DNA of 7,937 nucleotides from Pseudomonadota bacterium (GTDB lineage Bacteria > Pseudomonadota > Gammaproteobacteria > Burkholderiales > Burkholderiaceae_C). The translations under genes and the position numbers were made by a program. The stretch lies in contig JAEWBU010000276.1 in assembly GCA_023390985.1 (NCBI GenBank), positions 1 through 7,937 on the forward strand, written 5' to 3'. The notes under the pieces were generated by a model, which saw only the letters and a list, made by a program, of their open reading frames with translations, was not told the DNA's origin and made no database searches. This document shows, in pieces, positions 1 to 5,872 of this stretch (position 1 is its first letter; each line of letters opens with the position of its first letter).

Positions 1-1850
1 TCCTCGATGGTCGTGAGGTCGCCGGGGTCGCGGCCTTCGCACACCGCCTGGATCGCGCGACGCAGCAGCTTGCCGCTGCGGGTCTTGGGCAGCAGGCTCA
101 CGAACCGCACGCGGGCCGGCCGCGCCACGGCGCCGAGCTGCTGGTCGACCAGCTTCATCACGTCGCCTTCGAGCTTCAGCGCGGCGTCAGGTTCGGCCAG
201 CACGGCCGAGTCCTTGGGGATGGCGAACGCCATCGCGACCTGCCCCTTCACCGGATCGGCCACGCCCACCACGGCCACCTCGGCCACGCCCGGGTGGCTG
301 GAGATGCTCTCCTCGATCTCGCGCGTGCCCAGCCGATGGCCGGCCACGTTGATCACGTCGTCGGTGCGGCCGAGGATGTAGAAGTAGCCGTCGGCGTCGC
401 GGATGCCCCAGTCGAAGGTGCTGTAGACCTGCCGGCCGGGGATGCTCTCCCAGTAGGTGCGCACGAAGCGCTCGTCGTCGCGCCACACGGTCTGCATGAA
501 ACCGGGCGGTGTCGGCCCTTCGATGACGACCACGCCCTTTTCATTCGGCTCCGTCAGCTCCTCGCCGGTGGACTCGTGGACGATCTTCACCTTGTAGCCG
601 TACATCGGCACCCCCGGACTGCCGAACTTGCCGGCCTGGCGCTCGATGCCGTTGGCGATGGTGAGGATCGGCCAGCCGCTCTCGGTCTGCCAGTAGTTGT
701 CGACGATGGGCACGCCCAGGCCATCGGCGATCCAGCGCGCGGTGGGCTCGTCCAGCGGCTCGCCGGCCAGGAACAGGCCGCGCAGCGACGACAGGTCGTA
801 CTTCTTCAGGAAGGCCGGATCCTGCTTCTTCAGCACCCGCACGGCGGTGGGCGCGCTGAACATCACGGTCACCTTGTATTTCTCGACCACCTGCCACCAG
901 ATGCCGGCATCGGGCCGGATCGGCAGGCCTTCGTACATGATGGTCGCCATGCCCGCGACCAGCGGCCCGTAGACGATGTAGCTGTGGCCCACCACCCAGC
1001 CGATGTCGCTGGTGGAGAAGTAGGTCTCGCCCGGGTTGCCCTGGAAGATGTGCTTCATGCTGGCGGCAAGGGCCACCGCGTAGCCGCCCACGTCGCGCTG
1101 CACGCCCTTGGGCCGGCCGGTGGTGCCGCTCGTGTAGATCGTGTAGCTGATGTCGGTGGCGTCCAGCCACTCGCACGGCACCTGGGCATTCAGGTGCATC
1201 TCGCGCATCGGCGCCCAGTCGTGGTCGCGGCCGGGCACGCGCTCCATCGGCGCCAGGCCGCGGTCGGCCAGCAGCACCGCCCGCGGCTTGTGCGACGACA
1301 GGCGGATCGCCTCGTCCAGCAGCGGCTTGTACGCGATCACCTTGCCGGCGCGCGAGCCGCCGTCGGCGCTGACGATCACCTTGGGCTCGGCGTCCTCGAT
1401 GCGCGAGGCCAGCGACACCGAGGCGAAGCCGCCGAACACCACGGAATGGATGGCGCCGATGCGCGCGCAGGCCAGCATCGCGAACGCCGCCTCCGGGACC
1501 ATCGGCATTTAGATCAGCACGCGGTCACCCTTGGCCACGCCCAGCGCCTGCAGCATGGCGGCGGTGCGCTGCACCTCGGCATGCAACTCGCGGAAGGTGT
1601 AGACGCGCTCCTGGTCCGTTTCGGTGGACACCCAGATCAGCGCGGACTGGTCGGCGCGGTCCTTCAGGTGCCGGTCGACCGCGTTGTGGCACAGGTTGGT
1701 GGTGCCGCCGACGAACCACCGCGCGAAAGGCGGGCGGCTGTCGTCGCAGACGCGCTGCGGCGGCGCCTGCCAGTCGATCAGGCGGGCCTGCTCGCTCCAG
1801 AAGGCTTCCGGTTGCTCGATCGAGCGGCGGTGGAAGTCGGCGTAGCGCAT
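1..1850 (-). pseudogene. prpE: Propionyl-CoA synthetase (propionate--CoA ligase), interrupted by an in-frame stop; 3' end beyond the window
   Basis: An AMP-forming acyl-CoA synthetase that would activate propionate to propionyl-CoA in the cytosol, feeding for example the methylcitrate cycle. Translating the minus strand from ATG 1850 gives 113 residues, a TAA at 1509-1511, then 502 further codons in the same frame to the window edge, with no other stop or frameshift. Motifs in order: an N-terminal ACAS-like segment (FWSEQARLIDW, NLCHNAVDRHL), the P-loop YTSGTTGRPKGVQRD (about 239-253; the VQRD-VGGYAVAL continuation is typical of PrpE, not acetyl-CoA synthetase), NYWQTESGWP (385-394), the GRTDDVINVAGHRLGTREIEESI hinge split as GRTDDVINVAGHR and LGTREIEESI, and TRSGK with the adenylation lysine at about 594 (Lys592 in enteric PrpE). 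PrpE is about 628 residues, so roughly 12-15 codons lie off the left edge. The start is fixed by AGGAG six bases upstream. Family identity is secure; whether the stop is biological or a sequencing error cannot be told from the sequence. Confidence 0.9.
1509..1511 (-). other. Premature TAA stop codon inside prpE
   Basis: The reading frame runs GDRVLI, stop, MPMVPEAAF. PrpE proteins have GDRVLxYMPM here, so the stop replaces a Tyr codon. One substitution explains it: TAC to TAA, which is a T instead of G at position 1509 on the plus strand. An ATG (1506-1508) follows the stop directly, but no well-placed Shine-Dalgarno sequence precedes it. The frame is intact on both sides, so this is a point change, not an indel. 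Confidence 0.9.
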
Positions 1851-1856
1851 GCGTGT

Positions 1857-1861
1857 CTCCT
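1857..1861 (-). promoter_or_regulatory. Ribosome binding site of prpE
   Basis: AGGAG reads on the minus strand with six bases to ATG 1850. It decides the start: an in-frame ATG ten codons further upstream (1880) lacks such a site and would add MAAAPRQETR, which does not resemble a PrpE N-terminus. Confidence 0.7.
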
Positions 1862-1920
1862 GTCTGGGTGCCGCAGCCATTGTGGTCGGCGGCCTTGCAG
1901 TGCGCTGACGCCCGGGCGTG

Positions 1921-2520
1921 CTACTTGACCAGCGCGAGTGCTTCCTTGAAGCGCGGATGCTCGGCGCTGCGCAGCCATTCGAAGATCACCATCTCGGTGG
2001 TCACCAGCTCGCAGCCGGCGCCGGCCAGGCGGTCGAAGGCGGCGTCGCGGTTGCGCTCGGTGCGCGAGCTGCAGGCGTCGGTCACCACCCAGACCTCGAA
2101 TTCCTGGTCGAGCAGCTCCAGCGACGTCTGCAGCAGGCAGACATGGGCCTCGCAGCCGGCGATGACGATGCTGTTGCGCTCCTCCTGCGCCGGGGCGGCC
2201 TTCTGCAGGTGCTTGGGCAGGCTGCGCGCGTTGCCCTGGGGCGCCCGCGCCGGCGGACGCAGGCGCGGCATCAGGTCCTCGGCGCCCGCGAACGTCATCT
2301 TGGGAACCACTTTCTGGATGTGCGGCACCAGCGACGGATCGAGCGGGCCCAGGCCCTGCGGGTTCTCCTCGGTGCCCCAGCAGGGCACGTCGAGCAGCCG
2401 CGCGGCCTGCGCCAGGCGCAGCGCGTTGGCAAGCACGGCCTGGCCCTCGTGGATGGCGGGCATCAGGCGCTGCTGGTAGTCGACCAGCACGAGTTGCGAT
2501 TCTTCGGGTTGCAGCAGCAT
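1921..2520 (-). CDS. Isochorismatase-family cysteine hydrolase
   Basis: A 199-residue soluble hydrolase of the isochorismatase-like superfamily; the substrate is unknown. The expected Asp-Lys-Cys triad is present: Asp14 in VLVDYQ, Lys74 in VVPKMTF, Cys128 in GCEAHVCLLQT. The EAHVCLLQT form of the nucleophile motif and the LVDYQ start resemble the ISOC1/ISOC2-like subgroup more than true isochorismatases or nicotinamidases. Between Lys74 and Cys128, residues about 85-116 form a Pro/Ala/Gln/Arg-rich stretch that looks like an extended loop. There is no signal peptide. ATG 2520 is preceded by AAGGA with a nine-base spacer. It lies 70 bases upstream of prpE on the same strand, so co-transcription is possible, but no metabolic link is obvious. 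The family is secure; the substrate cannot be assigned. Confidence 0.88.
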   Translation of the reverse strand: MLLQPEESQLVLVDYQQRLMPAIHEGQAVLANALRLAQAARLLDVPCWGTEENPQGLGPLDPSLVPHIQKVVPKMTFAGAEDLMPRLRPPARAPQGNARSLPKHLQKAAPAQEERNSIVIAGCEAHVCLLQTSLELLDQEFEVWVVTDACSSRTERNRDAAFDRLAGAGCELVTTEMVIFEWLRSAEHPRFKEALALVK

Positions 2521-2529
2521 TCGGGGCGA

Positions 2530-2534
2530 TCCTT
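2530..2534 (-). promoter_or_regulatory. Ribosome binding site of the isochorismatase-like gene
   Basis: AAGGA on the minus strand, nine bases before ATG 2520. The spacing is slightly long but acceptable, and it supports this start. Confidence 0.45.
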
Positions 2535-2772
2535 GGAGGCGCCCGATTATCCCGCCGCGGTAGGGTCAGGAAGGCGCGGTGGGAGCTCCAGCCCGCCGGC
2601 ATCGTCTTCGTCCGCCCCCCGGCGTCCGTCCCACGCTGCCTGCACGCTGTCGCTGCTCCACCACGTCCTGCATGGCCTGGTTTTCCTTCCCTGCCCGGCC
2701 ACGGCGCGAATATGACTTTCTGCCTGAGGCTGTCGCTAAGAAGGATGCAGACGCCTCACTAGGGAATTTGCC

Positions 2773-2821
2773 TACCGTCGAGCACCCGGGGGACCGACGG
2801 ATGACGCAGGCCGCGACGGTA
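2773..2821. repeat. Spaced inverted repeat TACCGTCG / CGACGGTA with a middle half-site; candidate operator
   Basis: TACCGTCG at 2773-2780 is the exact reverse complement of CGACGGTA at 2814-2821. A third copy of the core, CGACGG, lies between them at 2795-2800 (within ACCGACGG). Core centres are about 21 and 20 bases apart, so all three would lie on one face of the helix. The array ends 31 bases before the kinase start codon. The pattern is directly visible; a role as a binding site, for instance for the adjacent regulator, is inference, and in GC-rich DNA a chance origin is not negligible. Confidence 0.35.
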
Positions 2822-2852
2822 AACTTCCCGCGCCCCCCATCGCTGCTCATCC

Positions 2853-3947
2853 ATGGAAGCCCCCCCTCCCGCCGAAAGCGCGCCCGTGAAGTTGCTGTGC
2901 GTGGAGGACAACCCGGACGACGTCGAGCTGATGGGCATCGCGCTGGAGCGCGCCGACCCGCAGCGGCGCTACGAGCTGCACCGGGTGGACGACGCCACCG
3001 CCTTCGCGCAGGCCTTGCAGCAGGACTACGACGCCATCCTGTGCGACTTCAACATGCCGCGGTTCTCGCCGTACGCGGCGCTGCAGATCCTGATGGCCCG
3101 CCGCTCCCCCACCCCGCTGGTGGTGGTGACGCGTGCGATCGGCGAAGAGGCGGCAGTGCACGTGCTGCGCTGCGGCGCCAAGGACTACGTCACCAAGGAC
3201 AAGCTGGGCACGCTGCCGCAGATCATCGAGCGCGTGATGGCCGAGCGCCGCCGCGCGGCCGAGCAGGAGCGAATGGCCCGCGAGCTGGAAGCCGCCTACC
3301 GGCGCCTGAAGAAACTGTCGGCCCGGCTGGTGGTGGCGCAGGAGCGCGAACGCACCCTGATCTCGCGCGAACTGCACGACCACCTCGGGCAGACGCTGAC
3401 CGGCATGCTGATCCACCTGCACGCGGCCAAGCGGTCCGCGGACGACCAGGCGGCGCGCAACCACACCGAGACCGCGATGGAGCTGGCGCAGGGCGCGATC
3501 GAGCAGCTCAAGACGCTGTCGTTCTCGCTGCGGCCGGCGCAGCTCGACCTGCTGGGCCTGGTGGCGGCGGTGCAGACCGCCGTGCAGCGCACCGCCGAGC
3601 CGGCGGGACTGGGCTTCAAGGTCACGTCGCGCGGCCAGGAGCCCAAGACGCTGGGAGAGAACGCTTCGGTGATCGTGCGGCTGGTGCAGGAGGCGCTGAC
3701 CAACGCGGTGCGTCACTCCAAGGCCGCGCAGATCCAGGTGCGCCTGCGATTCCTGCCGCAAGGCCGCATCGGGTTGCTCGTCGTTGACGACGGTGTGGGA
3801 TTCGACAAGCAAGCGCTGCTTACCGGCGCGCCGAGCGAGCGGAATGTCGGGCTGTACGGCATGATCGAGCGCACCGAACTGGCCGGAGGCCGCCTGCTGA
3901 TACGCACGCGTCCCGGCGCCGGTGTCGCATTGCGAGCCGTGCTTTGA
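2853..3947 (+). CDS. Soluble hybrid sensor histidine kinase, REC-HisKA_3-HATPase_c
   Basis: A 364-residue cytosolic kinase. Residues about 12-130 form a receiver domain: acidic pair Glu18/Asp19, phosphoacceptor Asp65 in LCDFNMP, switch Thr93, and GAKDYVTKDKL with Lys115. A charged helix (about 131-165, Arg/Glu-rich, probably coiled coil) leads into a HisKA_3 dimerisation domain with phospho-His175 in SRELHDHLGQ. The NarX/DesK-type ATPase domain follows: N-box EALTNAVRHS (280-289), G1 VDDGVGF (311-317), G2 NVGLYGMIER (331-340). There is no transmembrane segment, signal peptide, PAS or GAF domain. ATG 2853 is the first possible start after an in-frame TAA at 2820-2822, but it has no clear Shine-Dalgarno; GTG 2886, just before KLLCVED, is an alternative. 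The response regulator gene starts 17 bases after the stop, so the two form an operon and a likely cognate pair. The stimulus is unknown. Confidence 0.9.
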   Translation: MEAPPPAESAPVKLLCVEDNPDDVELMGIALERADPQRRYELHRVDDATAFAQALQQDYDAILCDFNMPRFSPYAALQILMARRSPTPLVVVTRAIGEEAAVHVLRCGAKDYVTKDKLGTLPQIIERVMAERRRAAEQERMARELEAAYRRLKKLSARLVVAQERERTLISRELHDHLGQTLTGMLIHLHAAKRSADDQAARNHTETAMELAQGAIEQLKTLSFSLRPAQLDLLGLVAAVQTAVQRTAEPAGLGFKVTSRGQEPKTLGENASVIVRLVQEALTNAVRHSKAAQIQVRLRFLPQGRIGLLVVDDGVGFDKQALLTGAPSERNVGLYGMIERTELAGGRLLIRTRPGAGVALRAVL

Positions 3948-3954
3948 GGTTTCA

Positions 3955-3960
3955 AGAGGG
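3955..3960 (+). promoter_or_regulatory. Ribosome binding site of the response regulator gene
   Basis: AGAGGG lies four bases before ATG 3965 in the short gap after the kinase stop. It selects this start over a TTG at 3944 that overlaps the kinase stop codon and would add seven residues before the conserved receiver domain. Confidence 0.6.
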
Positions 3961-3964
3961 AAAG

Positions 3965-4612
3965 ATGAAGAATTCCGTTGCCGCCGCCACCATCCGGGTC
4001 GTGCTGGCCGACGACCACGACCTGGTGCGCTCCGGCATCAAGGCCCTGCTGAGCATGGTCGAGGGCGTGGACGTGGTGGCCGAAGCCCGCGACGGCCGCG
4101 AGCTGGTCACGCTGGTCGAATCGCTCGCGCCCGACGTCGTGATGACCGACATCTCCATGCCCGGCATGGACGGCATCGCCGCCATCGCCGAGATCCATGC
4201 CCGCATGCCCGAGGTGCGCGTGCTGGTGCTGTCGATGTACGACACGGTCGATTTCGTCAAGCGCGCCGTCGCCAATGGCGCTTGCGGCTACCTGATGAAG
4301 GACGCGCCCCCGTTCGAGCTGGAGCAGTCCATTCGCAGCGTGATGGCCACCGGCACGTACTTCAGCCCGGTGATCGCTCAGCGGCTGCTGCAGCCGTCCG
4401 AGCCCAGCGCCAGCGACGAGCTGACCGAGCGCCAGCTGGAGATCCTGAAGCTGATCGCCCAGGGCAAGGCATCCAAGGAGATCGCGTTCGACCTGGGCCT
4501 GTCGTCCAAGACGGTCGACGTGCACCGCGCCCGCATCATGGAGCGCCTGAAGCTGAACGACATCGCGAGCCTCACGCGCTACGCGGTGCGCAAGGGACTG
4601 GTCAAGCCCTGA
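3965..4612 (+). CDS. NarL/FixJ-family response regulator (REC-LuxR HTH)
   Basis: A 215-residue DNA-binding response regulator, the usual size for the family. The receiver domain covers about residues 10-128, with Asp16/Asp17 in LADDHDLVR, phosphoacceptor Asp62 in MTDISMPGMDG, switch Ser90 in VLSMYD and Lys112 in GYLMKD. A short linker (about 140-151) precedes a LuxR-type helix-turn-helix, about 152-213: LTERQLEILKLIAQGKASKE then IAFDLGLSSKTVDVHRARIM. All phosphotransfer residues are present, so regulation by phosphorylation is expected, most likely from the kinase 17 bases upstream, whose HisKA_3 class normally partners NarL-type regulators. Targets are unknown; autoregulation through the repeats before the kinase is a hypothesis. 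It ends four bases from the stop of the convergent sugar dehydrogenase gene. Confidence 0.93.
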   Translation: MKNSVAAATIRVVLADDHDLVRSGIKALLSMVEGVDVVAEARDGRELVTLVESLAPDVVMTDISMPGMDGIAAIAEIHARMPEVRVLVLSMYDTVDFVKRAVANGACGYLMKDAPPFELEQSIRSVMATGTYFSPVIAQRLLQPSEPSASDELTERQLEILKLIAQGKASKEIAFDLGLSSKTVDVHRARIMERLKLNDIASLTRYAVRKGLVKP

Positions 4613-4623
4613 CCGCTCAGGGC
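4606..4623. terminator. Perfect hairpin shared by two convergent stop codons; possible bidirectional terminator
   Basis: GCCCTGA (4606-4612), loop CCGC, TCAGGGC (4617-4623): a perfect 7-bp stem with a four-base loop. The TGA of the response regulator (4610-4612) lies in one arm and the TGA of the sugar dehydrogenase (4617-4619, minus strand) in the other. Neither strand has a T-tract after the stem, so it is not a canonical intrinsic terminator. It could act as a 3'-end structure or weak terminator for both transcripts. Confidence 0.35.
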
Positions 4624-5738
4624 GCCACGCGCAGCAGCTTGCCGTCGGAGCTGTCGGTCAAGAGGTACAGCAGCCCGTCCGGTCCCTGGCGCACGTCGCG
4701 CACCCGGCCCACGCCCTGGAACAGCCGGTGCTCGCGCAGCACCTTGCCGTCGGCCATCTCCAGCCGCGCCAGGTAGCTGAACTTCAGCGATCCCAGGAAG
4801 AGATTGCCCTTCCAGTCCGCGCCGTAGCGATCGCTGCCGAGGAACACCATGCCGGAAGGCGCGATCGAGGGCACCCAGTAGTGCAGCGGTTGCTCCATCC
4901 CCTGGCGTTCGGTGATGCCCTCGCCGATCTTGCCGCCACCGTAGTTCTCGCCGTAGGTGATCACCGGCCAGCCGTAGTTGCGGCCCGGTTCCGGCAGGTT
5001 GAGCTCGTCGCCACCCTGCGGGCCATGTTCGTGCATCCAGAAGCGGCCGTTGGGCGCCAGCGCGGCGCCTTGCGAGTTGCGATGGCCGTAGCTCCAGATC
5101 TCGGGCAAGGCGCCGGCGCGCTGCCCGAACGGGTTGCCGGGAGCCGCAGCGCCGTCCTTGGTAACCCGCACCACCTTGCCGATGTGGTTGTCCAGGCGCT
5201 GCGCGTCCTGCATGCGCGAGTAGCGGTCGCCCATCGTCAGGAACAGCGTGCCGTCGCGCGCCTCGACGATGCGGCAGCCGAAGTGCATCCGGCTCGACAC
5301 CTTGGGCCGCTGGCTGAAGATGACGCGCACGTCCTCCAGCCGCGAGCGGTCGGGCGCCAGGCGCGCGCGGGCCAGGGCCGTGGAGTTGCCGCCGTCGCCG
5401 GGCTCGGAGAAGCAGAAGTACAGCGTTCGGTTGGAGGCGAAGCCGGAATCCAGCACCAGGTCGAGCAAGCCGCCCTGCCCCCCCGCCTCGACCTGCGGCA
5501 CGCCGCCGATCGCCGGACCGACCTTGCCGTCGCGCTCGACGACGCGGATGCGGCCGGGGCGCTCGGTGACCAGGAAACGGCCCTCGTCGATGAACGCCAC
5601 CGCCCAGGGATTGGCCAGGCCGGACGCGATCTGCTCCGTGCGAGGCTCGGCGCGGGCCGCACCGCTTGCGCAGCACGCGCCCAGGAGCAGCACCGCGGCC
5701 CATCGCCACGGGGTGGGAACCAGACTCTGCGAACGCAT
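4617..5738 (-). CDS. PQQ-dependent aldose sugar dehydrogenase, exported
   Basis: A 373-residue protein of the glucose/sorbosone dehydrogenase family, close in length to E. coli YliI/Asd (about 371). It should oxidise aldose sugars in the periplasm using PQQ and calcium and pass electrons to the respiratory chain. The N-terminus is a signal sequence: Arg12, the hydrophobic run AAVLLLGACCASGAA, and an ARA-E signal peptidase I-like site after residue 30. LGAC at 19-22 also resembles a lipobox, so a lipoprotein is possible. A six-bladed propeller follows with the family's active-site motifs: NPWAVAFI, GQGGLLDL, His152 in MHFGCRI (catalytic base by homology), GHRNSQG (Arg220/Asn221), EHGPQGGDELN (237-247), NYGWPVITYGENY, and the final VRDVRQGPDGLLYLLTD. 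ATG 5738 is chosen because AGGAG lies eight bases upstream and the signal peptide starts there; longer frames upstream add unrelated sequence. No PQQ synthesis genes are in the window. Confidence 0.92.
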   Translation of the reverse strand: MRSQSLVPTPWRWAAVLLLGACCASGAARAEPRTEQIASGLANPWAVAFIDEGRFLVTERPGRIRVVERDGKVGPAIGGVPQVEAGGQGGLLDLVLDSGFASNRTLYFCFSEPGDGGNSTALARARLAPDRSRLEDVRVIFSQRPKVSSRMHFGCRIVEARDGTLFLTMGDRYSRMQDAQRLDNHIGKVVRVTKDGAAAPGNPFGQRAGALPEIWSYGHRNSQGAALAPNGRFWMHEHGPQGGDELNLPEPGRNYGWPVITYGENYGGGKIGEGITERQGMEQPLHYWVPSIAPSGMVFLGSDRYGADWKGNLFLGSLKFSYLARLEMADGKVLREHRLFQGVGRVRDVRQGPDGLLYLLTDSSDGKLLRVAP

Positions 5739-5872
5739 CGATCGATCTCCTGAAATTCGAGCGGCCGGCCCAGTCTGGCTCGAACGGGCCAGCCGGATTC
5801 CGCAGCAGTATGAACGAGTTACAGTCAAAACCTTACTTGACTTCACGTATCGCCACACTTACGCTGCGCGCC
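5739..5872. promoter_or_regulatory. Divergent promoter region between the sugar dehydrogenase and NlpC/P60 genes
   Basis: A 134-base gap between divergent genes. The segment about 5805-5865 is clearly AT-richer than the surrounding DNA. It holds AGTCAA at 5823-5828 and TTGACT at 5837-5842, an inverted repeat that puts a -35-like TTGACT on each strand. On the plus strand, TTGACT is followed after 17 bases by TACGCT (5860-5865), a weak -10 match that would start transcription almost at ATG 5873. On the minus strand no good -10 sits at the right distance. The promoter assignment is tentative. Confidence 0.4.
5747..5751 (-). promoter_or_regulatory. Ribosome binding site of the sugar dehydrogenase gene
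   Basis: AGGAG on the minus strand, eight bases before ATG 5738. It excludes the longer open frame starting at 5858, whose first 40 residues would hide the signal peptide. Confidence 0.7.

Larger units (their letters stand above)
2521..2852. promoter_or_regulatory. Divergent intergenic region between the hydrolase and the two-component operon
   Basis: This 332-base stretch holds no convincing gene. Open frames crossing it are low-complexity Arg/Ser/Pro/Gly translations with no recognisable motif. It should hold outward promoters for the minus-strand hydrolase and the plus-strand kinase. The stretch around 2708-2775 is visibly less GC-rich than its surroundings, which suits a promoter, but I could not identify a confident -35/-10 pair on either strand. 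The right part (2773-2821) carries the repeat elements listed separately. Confidence 0.5.

Noticed and set aside
1908..1919. A 12-base perfect palindrome (ACGCCCGGGCGT) right after the hydrolase stop codon
   Set aside because: As an RNA hairpin it would leave only a four-base stem around a CCGG loop and no T-tract follows, so a terminator is not supported. CG-rich palindromes of this length are expected by chance here.
294..1928. A 544-codon plus-strand open frame antisense to prpE
   Set aside because: The translation is dominated by His, Ala, Gly, Arg and Val runs typical of antisense frames in GC-rich genes, with no domain motif. The opposite strand encodes all PrpE motifs over the same bases.
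2566..2850. A 94-codon minus-strand frame inside the intergenic region
   Set aside because: Low-complexity Arg/Ser/Gly sequence, no ribosome binding site noticed, no recognisable family; it also covers the likely promoter region of the kinase.
2847..3812. A 321-codon minus-strand open frame opposite the kinase
   Set aside because: Leu/Gln/Arg/His-rich composition without motifs; the plus strand holds complete REC, HisKA_3 and ATPase domains in the same region.
5737..5747. ATCGATCGAT self-complementary run before the sugar dehydrogenase start
   Set aside because: A short GATC-type repeat in the spacer between ribosome binding site and ATG; nothing suggests a specific operator.
4728..5753. 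A 341-codon plus-strand open frame opposite the sugar dehydrogenase
   Set aside because: Antisense shadow: Ala/Val/Arg/His-rich with no motif, while the minus strand has signal peptide, ribosome binding site and all family motifs.
5810..5872. Upstream ATG 5810 as the NlpC/P60 start
   Set aside because: The added codons have many A/T third positions unlike genes in this window, overlap the AT-rich promoter-like patch, and would put about 21 residues ahead of a complete signal peptide.
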